Shown: one piece after another, positions 56,315 to 64,000 of the stretch
Layout of the letters: every line of letters starts with the position of its first letter
Numbering within the stretch: the stretch's first letter is position 1
Assembly: GCA_015501585.1 (NCBI GenBank)
Contig: JADNRY010000158.1
Location: forward strand, 62,001 to 126,000
Source: Rhodocollybia butyracea
Taxonomy: Eukaryota; Basidiomycota; Agaricomycetes; Agaricales; Omphalotaceae
Direction: 5' to 3'
Length of the DNA: 64,000 nucleotides
The notes under the pieces: generated by a model
What the model was told of the DNA's origin: nothing
Seen by the model: only the letters and a program-made list of their open reading frames with translations
Databases searched by the model: none
Program-made: the position numbers and the translations under genes

Positions 56315-57798
56315 ATGGGTGAAGGGGCCAAGGAGCCTTTAGATTTTGAGTCCTTCAAGGACGATATTGACCCACGCAGTGGTTACCTCGGTGAGCTAGC
56401 TTGTCATCCTGAGGACATCCAGGAAGAACTCCAGGAAGCCCTCAATGACGAGAAAGCATCCGAACGTCACCGAAAATCGCTGACCAAAAGTCACGGCAAA
56501 ATCTACTCTTCGTTCAGTCAAACACTTCATATTCCACAAGACTCCGCGGAATGGAGGGCTGATAACCCTTACCCTCGGGAACATCGGTCGGAATGGGGAA
56601 ATAAACTAGATGATATGTTACCTACTATTGCCAAGTGGCATACAGATAATGAGAAGGATATCACAGAAAACATGAGCGCACCGGAAGCCCGAAGCTTTTT
56701 GCGCCAAGCAAAGAAATTCTTCGTGGATAAGAAAGGTCGGCTTTATAAGAAAGCTACTGAGGAAGGTGCTCAGCATCAATTAGTGGTTAGCACTGACCGT
56801 CAAATGTATATGCTACATTGCGCGCATGATAGCTTAGCACATAAAGGAACATTTGCTACCCGCGAGTTCCTGGATCGACGTTTTTGGTGGCCTGATATGG
56901 AAAGCGACGTACATTGGTATGTTGGCTCTTGCATTCCTTGTCAGAACCGTCAATTACGCCTTCTGAAGATTCCCCCAGTCGTAACACATACTCCCTCATT
57001 GTTCCAGAAAGTGCATGTTGATACTATCAATATCACACATGCGAGCAATAGGTGTAAGTATATTGTTCACGCTAGGGATTCTCTGTCAAGTTGGTCAGAA
57101 GCCCGGGCCTTATCGCAAGAAAACGCGAAGTCCCTGGCCGAGTGGTTCTTTGACAACATAATCTGTCGTTGGGGATGTCCCGAGGAATAGCTATGGTTAA
57201 CTGGCTCGACAATAAATATGGAATTTGAGGGACCCGGGTCTCGCCATATAATTCCCAAGGGAATGGTGAAATCGAAAGAGCGCACTTTGATATTCGACAG
57301 GCTCTGGTAAAAGCGATGGGCGGCGATATCAAGAAGTGGTTCTACTTCCTTAAACATGTATTATGGGCTGATAGAATAACGGCGAGGAGAGGTTTTGGTT
57401 GTTCACCATTCTTCTTGGTAACCGGGGCGGAACCATTATTACCTTTTGATATTGTTGAGTCTACATGGTTGGTAAATCCACCAGATCGTATCTTGATGAC
57501 CGAGGAATTATTGGGTTATTGTGCACAGGCCTTGTCAAAACATAGAACCTTTGTCGAGGACATGCGAGAGCATGTCACTGAAAATAAGAGAAGAGACCTA
57601 AGGGTGTTCGAGAAGAAATATTGCCATGTCATCTTCGACTATGATTTCAAACCGGGGACGCTTGTTCAGGTTAGAAATACAGCAATCAAAAAGAATCTTG
57701 ACAGGAAGATGTTCCCTAGATATATGGGACCGATGGTCGTTATCCGTAGAACTAGGGAGGTTCTTACATTATCGCGGAAATGGATGGTACCGTGTTGA
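56315..57798 (+). pseudogene. Ty3 integrase, frameshifted
   Basis: The zinc-binding H-H-C-C part is present (HCAHDSLAHKG ... CIPC, about 56815-56945), then KVHVDTI with the first catalytic aspartate (about 57010-57030). A stop at 57188-57190 and frame changes to 57250 remove the second aspartate region. The frame recovers with SPYNSQGNGEIERAHFDIRQ (about 57240-57300), which has the catalytic glutamate, and continues to GPMVVIRRTREV, a C-terminal chromodomain-proximal barrel. Non-functional. Confidence 0.8.
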
Positions 57799-58151
57799 AA
57801 AGCAAAGTTGGTGCATTTAGGGTCTTACCCCACCGTTCCCGATACGAACCTATGGACTTACCCGAGGATATACATGATCTCATCGACTTGACCAAGGATC
57901 AGTTAGACACCATGGTAAACGATGGTGATGACGATGACGATGTGGAATTTATCCGTAAAGGGGGGGACCCTTTGTTTGATCAAATCCCTACCTTGAGAAA
58001 ACCAGTAGACAGTGATGAAGTGGTTTATAACCCTGAAGACCCAGACTCTGACGAAGATTCAAGGGAGGAAGAGATTATACCGGAGACAGACAAAGCTCCT
58101 CATGTCAGAACCCGCACGATGCAAAAAGTGATACCTAATAATGAACGCTAA
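57780..58151 (+). pseudogene. C-terminal tail of Ty3 polyprotein
   Basis: It reads VLKSKVGAFRVLPHRSRYEP, then an acidic tail with a DDDDDVEF run, ending at a TAA at 58149-58151. It overlaps the preceding integrase frame by 19 bp in another frame, so one more indel separates them. Confidence 0.65.
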
Positions 58152-58595
58152 CGTGTTCAAGGGATTTATAACACTATGCATTTTCTTCCCGTGGAAAGAA
58201 ACTTACCTTTGTGTCGAAGTTATGTTAATCTCGAAAACTCCGTGTTATCATCAATACACGTGGATTTATTGGGCTTTTAAGACTGTAATAGTCAGAGGCC
58301 TATGTTAAAGATATAAACGAGTGACTATAGGCTTAACTAGTACTGGAAATGAATTGCCGGAGCTCAGAGGCTACCAGGCAAAGAAGATAAAGAGACTGTA
58401 AAGACTGTGGTTTCTCGAGAGAAAGTTTATTAAAGAATTCGACTGGAAGCTCGGTTCAGACAACAATATAGTGTCTGGGGAGAAAAACTTACAAGTCAAT
58501 TACCACTCCAACGATGCTAACAGGGAGGATTGACACATCGCACACTCCATCCCTGCACATTCACAACAACCAATGCTCACTGAAGGCATAGTGGA
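58152..58595. other. spacer between convergent coding blocks
   Basis: There is no gene. It lies between the end of Ty3 pol (plus) and the end of the minus-strand gene block, where both 3' ends would be processed. Confidence 0.4.
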
Positions 58596-59864
58596 TTAAC
58601 GCCCGCTTGTCAGACAATGTTCAAGGGAAAGTTGACGTACGCCTTCTACCATTTCTGAGTCCTCTCTGAACTTCAAAAGGTGGACCAAGCTGTCTGTGAC
58701 TTTCTGAGCTTGGAGAGCACGAGCGTAAAAGACCTGGGTCTTGCTCAGGTTCCCGAGATACTCGTTCCTATGAATATTCAAGAGAACATTGAGATTGGTA
58801 TCAGTCATCGAGGCAAAGTTGAGTTCGCCAAATTGGCCGGTCAAAGAAGCAAGGAATTGCTTGGCCACAACGCATTCGCGTCACGCACGGGTAACTGCGC
58901 AACCGATGTAAGTCGGATTTGTTAAAACATGTTATAAATACTCACCAGCATCCTCGGGAGAGCTATCAATGAGCTCAGCATCCATGCGCTTTCCGTACTC
59001 ATTGACAAGACTGGCCGCTTCATTGGCAACAGGCGTTTCCTCGACTTTCCTCTTAAGTGATGAAGTACTCACTTCACCGGAAGACTATGTGGAGACATCA
59101 GCCAAAGTGTTACAGGGCCCGAGGAAAGGATCTAAGTACCTTGGCCTTCGAGGACTTCCTAGACTCTCAGGTCTTCTTCCTCGAAGCCTGAGCACAAGCC
59201 AGTGCTTCAGTAATTTCCGGGGGATCCTGGAACTCTTTAGTCAGTACGACCGCTCGTTGATTCCAAGCCCGAGAGCCAAATGGTCCTTTTGGGAGGGGCA
59301 AGCCCGAGCGTGAGTGGTAACACTATGGTTCCTTCAGCACAGTTATTGTGGGATCCGTACAGGCGCACACTTCATGGATTTTATAATATATGTTAAGAAA
59401 AGAGAACTTATGAATGCGATCTGCATAGCGGGATGATCTTCCTCCATGGGTTCGTCCTTGTCGTCGATGAGAATGGTACCTTTAGAGCTACTAGAGCTTT
59501 TAGTCGACTTCGAGGGTTCTTTGGACTCCTTGGAGAACGAGATGGTAGAAAGAGCGGCGGATTTTGCCGCATAATTGGTTGGCTTGTCATCGTTGGCAGC
59601 ACTGGAAGCCCCTACATCGTGTTTAGACGGAAGACAGTAGTCCAGGATGGTAGCATAGCGAGGAGGCTTACCGCGGGTAGTGGTGAAAGGGCCCGGCCTG
59701 TAGTACCAGCGACCCCCGAGGAAACCTTCTTCGACGCTGCCTGGATCGGTATCCATGAGTGTTTGTTCAACTGGGTCTTGAAATGTTTTTTTGCGGCCAC
59801 TTTTATATGTTAATGTCTTAGAGCGACGGAGTCCTACGGGTCCCCGGCGCGTTCCGAAACCCAA
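58596..59864 (-). pseudogene. decayed minus-strand gene of unknown function
   Basis: Minus strand. A first exon from 59864 reads MGFGTRRGPVGLRR, VEEGFLGGRWYYRPGPF (a short aromatic motif) and a serine/lysine-rich stretch; further segments follow near 59340-58960 and 58868-58596 (VVAKQFLASLTGQFGELNFA). Stops occur between the segments near 59312 and 59080 in the frame that continues the similarity, so it looks degenerate. I do not recognise the family. Its tail-to-tail position with the Ty3 pol may mean that it belongs to the same element. Confidence 0.45.
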
Positions 59865-60701
59865 GTGCTCAACTGAGGACAGTTGATATCATTAGTTTGG
59901 GGGAGGGAAGCGCATGGTGCCAAGACACCATAGCTCCAGGCAGTCCACCATCACGAGGAGAATTTTGAATTTATTCAACGACATCTATGACCAAAATAGG
60001 AACCATAACATTGCTCAACAAAAGGGAGAACACTAGGCAAAACATAAAGCAAACGCTTAAGAGTATTAGAAGCGGCATGGGGAAACCTAACGCAGGTACC
60101 TCACCGCGATAATTCTCCGGAAGACGAAAACGCTAGGAAAAACCTTACACCCATAATATTGAGCATCAATGGATTTCATTTTGACGGTCATCACTATGCC
60201 CTAAACAGGACCTGATCCAAGATTGGATGTTGTATTGAAAGAATGTCAATATCTAGGGAAAGATTGCATCACACCCAGCTTACTTAGGGATGATGAGTCT
60301 TCTCTAGGCTTTCCCTCGAAGACTTGATTACACCTTTAACGAACCGTATAGGTTCCCAAGGGCGGAAATTCGAGTCATAAAAAGTTTTCCACGAGTATAC
60401 TCTAACATGCTACAAAGAGCTGGTACGGTACTCAAGGAAAACTTATGCTATTATAACAAAACTCACAAGAATAGGCTATCGTGCTGTAAGCCTTTCCGAG
60501 AGTAAACTTAAGACTTAGGAAGTCACTCGAGTATGATAGGTACACGATTGACCCGAAGGTCTTGATATTGATAGGCTTTATTTACGGTATTCTAAAGGTG
60601 CCTATATACCTAAGAATACCACGATACTGCCCCAGAGAGGGGAGACAAAAGCGAAATCCCCATGCGAGGGGCGAGCAACGAAATATGATATAAAAAGAAT
60701 T
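59865..60701. other. no gene seen
   Basis: 837 bp without a convincing ORF on either strand, between the two minus-strand gene blocks. Confidence 0.4.
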
Positions 60702-63641
60702 TTATTTAACGTCCGAGGACAAACAGCAATGCACATGGCAGACCCAGACCCGAGAAGACCACAAACTTAGGAGGAGTGACCTTGGCATCTTACGATGTCT
60801 CAACTCCTCCATAAGTTCGTCCTGGGCTTCATCCCGGTCACCGCCAGACGACGCACGAAGAGAACGAGGACTCCCGCGAGGACTACCCATGACCGACGAC
60901 TGTTCACCTCGAGGACTCCCTGGAGAAAGAATGACCAAATCTTCCACTGGAAGACTGGTTGTTGAACGAGTTGGAGAGTCCAGAGGAGGAGTAGTGGCCG
61001 GAGGGACTTCGAGCGTATCCTCGGGAACAGACCCATCGGGCGCTGGAACAACGGCGACCCGGATGTTCTTGCTAAGGAACTGTTCATACGGTTCATTAGT
61101 CTTGAAACGGAAGTCCGAGTCCCATCCCATGAAGGAACACAAGAAGCTCCAGTGCATGAGGTCCAACCGGTTCTCGGGGAATGTTGGAACATAGGATTCC
61201 ACGAAGACGAGCAGGTCCTTGCCAATGTGACGGAGCTCCTGAACTTCGCTCTGCAGAGAGGTAAACAGCTTCTCAACCGTGCGGTTGAGTTGGTTGCGGG
61301 TCTCAATGGCAGCGTCATAAGCCTCGCAAACACAAAGGACAGTGCTGACTTGCCGGGCCACGTCTAGGATAATGTTAGTTAGTAGAAAGTCAGGAAGCAT
61401 TAATTAGTACTCACTAATCGGTGCATTCTCTGCCGACTTGTACGTATTGTTGAGCACCTCGACTAGTTCCGGCACACAAAAGGTGTCTGAACAAGGTTGG
61501 TGTGACGTAGCACAGTTTGGACATCCAGTCCCATACTTACGGTTACCGTGTTTGTCACAGGCATACGAGCAGTTTGGCTTATCCTGCTTATCCTCTCCCT
61601 TGGTACCCTTGGTACGGCGACCGCCACACTGGATGCAAGGGTTCTCACGGATAACAGCCGGAGTCTGAAAATCATGTTAAAATTTAAATTATCGATAAAC
61701 TGAAAACTTACTCGACACAATGCGCGGTTCGCTCAGACAAAGTCCAACCAAGACATTTGGTGATCGCCCGTGCTGAGTGCAGGAAGATCCTTGAAGGCAT
61801 CTAACTCAGGAGCAAGGCCCCAAGTGAGCTCAGCCTTGAAGAGTTCCTTTGGCTTCTGCAATAAAAAGGCCGAAGCGTTAGTCTTGAAGTGTAGAGAAAA
61901 ACGGAATAGAACTTACTTGGGTCCCCTTGGGGACAATCTCGTCAAAGGACGGCAGATCCATGGCATCACGCTCAAAACAAACAATCACGGTGCGGTATTC
62001 TTGAGATCCACTCTTTGCAAACTCCTTGGAGGATTGTGCAGCGAGTCTCTTGAAGATGTTGTCGAGGTCAACGTTTCCCACATCTCCCTCGGGAACAAGG
62101 AAAACCAAGTTCTCGGGTGGAGTATGCACAGGTGTAGGTTCATGAGAAGACTCCGCAAGTGGGGCCCCCTTGATCTTAGAACTGGAAGCCATGGGAACGG
62201 GGATCTCGACAACCGGATTGGACTTCTTGACAGTCTTGAGTTTAGGAGCGGGACGAGGGACAGGAAGGGATGCAGCCTCGATCTCTTCCGTGGGCTCATT
62301 TGGACGTTTGCATTTCAGTTTGGGCTAGGAAAAATGAGACAGTCAGAATCCAGGAAAAAGAAAGAAGAGTAAGAACTCACGGTGATCACGGAGGGGTCCC
62401 CCTCTTTGCCTTTACCTTTCGCCTCTACTATCTTACCCTTTCCTTTAGTCGAGACTGAAGCATTGCTCCCTCTCGCCGGACCTTTTGCTTTCAGAGCCTT
62501 CGAGGTCATCGAAGGTCTGGTCGCCGAACTAGTTGCCAATTTAGGTGTTACAGTTGCTGGTTTAGCCTTGGGCTCAGTCTTCACTTTGACCTCAGCCTTT
62601 GATGGAAGTGGAGGTTTAGATGAAGTCTTCTTGGCGACGGTAGCACTGCGAGTAGAATGACGAGGGATCTTGAGGGATTCCAAGGAGTCCTAAAAAGAAA
62701 TATTAAAAGTTAAAATGATAACGATATAAATAAAATGGGGAAAATGTACCTCTGAGTTCACGGAAATAGCCTCGTAAGGCGATGCCCTGTCCTCGGAAGG
62801 ACCGTCTTCGTCTGAGGCTTCTTCCTCCTCCTCCTCGTTGGTAGGTTCACCGGTGACCAGCCAACTAAAGTGGAGGTCACCTTGAGTTAATAACCACGCC
62901 GATTCACGACATCCCTGGTCAAAAGGGAGAGGAATGGGAAGGTCGGGTGTCTGTCCGTGATGGAGGGCGCTTGCCTAGGAAAAGTTAATAAAAAGAAAAG
63001 ATAAAGTTAGTGCGAGCCACGTACCAGGATCCGGTCAATAAGCGCCCCATCCAAGTACCAGCTTGGTTCCGTGTCGTTGAGCTGTAAAGCGCTTCGGACA
63101 GCGGCAGAAAGGTGTTGAGCAGCAGCAAAAATGCCCTCAATAATTAAAGGAACATTCTTATGTCCCACGACATGGGTACGGAGGAATTTCTATCATAACA
63201 TAGGATAAATACGTTTATAAAGGACAAAAGGGGGCTCACCAGTCGATTAGCAAGAGCAATAAAACTGGTACGGTGTTCTTTCACCTTGGGCAAAGACGGA
63301 GTTCACTCAGGGTCCTTGGCTGCCTCGAAAAGTTGAGGGTTAAAACGTTGCTGAACAGCAGTAGCATAGGCCCATATCATCCTTGCAGAATAAACCAAGG
63401 GGACGTCCCTTTTGTCGAAACCAAGACCCTCGGGTTGTTGGAAAAAGAAAGAATTGGCTTGCGTAGCGTCGGCGGCATTGTCGAATCTTGCAACAAGATG
63501 GCTGGCCAGTTCATAGAAGGATGGGAGTATGCTTTTAAATTCATCTAGAATGTCCGAGGAATCGTCTTCACATGTTATGGACAGGTACATATCGACAAGC
63601 GAGTTGGGAAGAAGGTCACACTGCTCTCGGTCAGCAAGCAT
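60702..63641 (-). pseudogene. multi-exon minus-strand gene with a Cys-rich (zinc-type) segment
   Basis: Exons with short GT-AG introns can be followed from the ATG near 63641. They run through a helical segment (YSARMIWAYATAVQQRF), FLRTHVVGHKNVPLIIEGIF (about 63190-63130), an acidic stretch, a long basic/serine-proline linker (62690-62200), and a segment with GDVGNVDLDNIFKRLAAQ. A Cys-rich segment C-x2-C ... C-x3-C ... C-x2-C ... C (61650-61480) follows, then VLCVCEAYDAAIETRNQLN and a coiled region (61360-61100). An in-frame TGA near 61734 interrupts it. It is probably nuclear and DNA- or RNA-binding if ever functional. The family is unknown to me; it may be an accessory antisense gene of the neighbouring Ty3 element. 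Confidence 0.5.
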
Positions 63642-64000
63642 GGTGGTAAGAGACGATGATGGGACTTGTTGAAAATTTCCAACATTGTCTTATTAATAGG
63701 TCATTGCCCGAAGCCGTAGCCGAAGTGACCGGCATCTGTCTTAAGACGTAAAACAACATATCACAAAATACGAATGTGATAGAGGCGTTTTCATTAGATT
63801 TTCTCACGACGAAGTTTTAAACAGCCTTCAAACGGCATTTCCTGGCATGCCTTCCTACCTGTACTAATGTGTTTTTGGATAAGAAAAAGGTCTCCAATAG
63901 GCTCTATCATTGAATTGTTCTTATTTTCCAAGTTTGTTTTCAGCAGAATCGTATGGATTCACTAAGTTCAGAATGTTGGCGCTAATAACTTTCAGTTAGG
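63642..64000. other. upstream region of the minus-strand gene, no gene seen
   Basis: No ORF or repeat partner was recognised; I looked for a match to 45.7-47.4 kb that could be a second Ty3 LTR and found none by eye. Confidence 0.35.

Noticed and set aside
1..64000. tRNA, rRNA or other structured RNA genes
   Set aside because: I looked for tRNA B-box-like GGTTCGAATCC and rRNA landmarks and saw no convincing match.

Overview
The window looks like accessory chromosome sequence from a mushroom-forming basidiomycete (Agaricomycetes). The evidence is genes split by 50-60 bp introns, a Crinkler-type protein ending in a fungal kinase-like domain, two NACHT-ankyrin NLR genes, Ty3 and copia LTR retrotransposons and small DNA elements. 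I cannot name a species. The only clear housekeeping gene is COA6 (20915-21266), a cytochrome oxidase assembly factor.

Positions 1-36 kb are a mosaic of duplicated units. One is a signal-peptide-bearing protein family of unknown function with four copies: a partial copy at the left edge, intact copies at 5606-6636 and 30412-31437, and a broken copy at 25853-27080. A second is an MFS sugar transporter, intact at 22634-24383, with four decayed copies at about 2280-3431, 7330-7890, 10840-12230 and 34540-35880. A third is a small gene of unknown function present as three relics. A near-perfect palindrome recurs five times between these units. A kinase-type Crinkler-like gene (8243-10620) is frameshifted.

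Two intact paralogous NLR genes with the same five-exon structure point away from each other: 13734-17795 on the minus strand and 37215-41829 on the plus strand. They bracket about 19 kb holding COA6, the transporter, two secreted-protein copies and relics. Each has a short N-terminus, a NACHT NTPase and a long array of 33-residue ankyrin repeats. Fungal NLRs with highly similar repeats are thought to act in non-self recognition; that role is inferred here.

From 41.8 kb to the right edge the window is mostly transposon: a solo LTR with two internal repeat arrays (42505-43673), a truncated copia element (44608-45752), and a Ty3 element with a deleted reverse transcriptase and many lesions (about 50787-58151). 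A complete gag-only LTR element (47432-50704) with LTRs that read as identical lies immediately upstream, possibly nested in the Ty3 leader. Two decayed minus-strand genes lie tail to tail with the Ty3 pol (58596-63641).

The most unusual signals are the dense series of perfect short hairpins along the gag-only element, the serially duplicated introns in the secreted-protein family, and the nearly identical but locally variable ankyrin repeats of the second NLR. All coordinates come from reading the sequence by eye. Splice sites were chosen by GT-AG rules, reading frame and comparison between paralogs.
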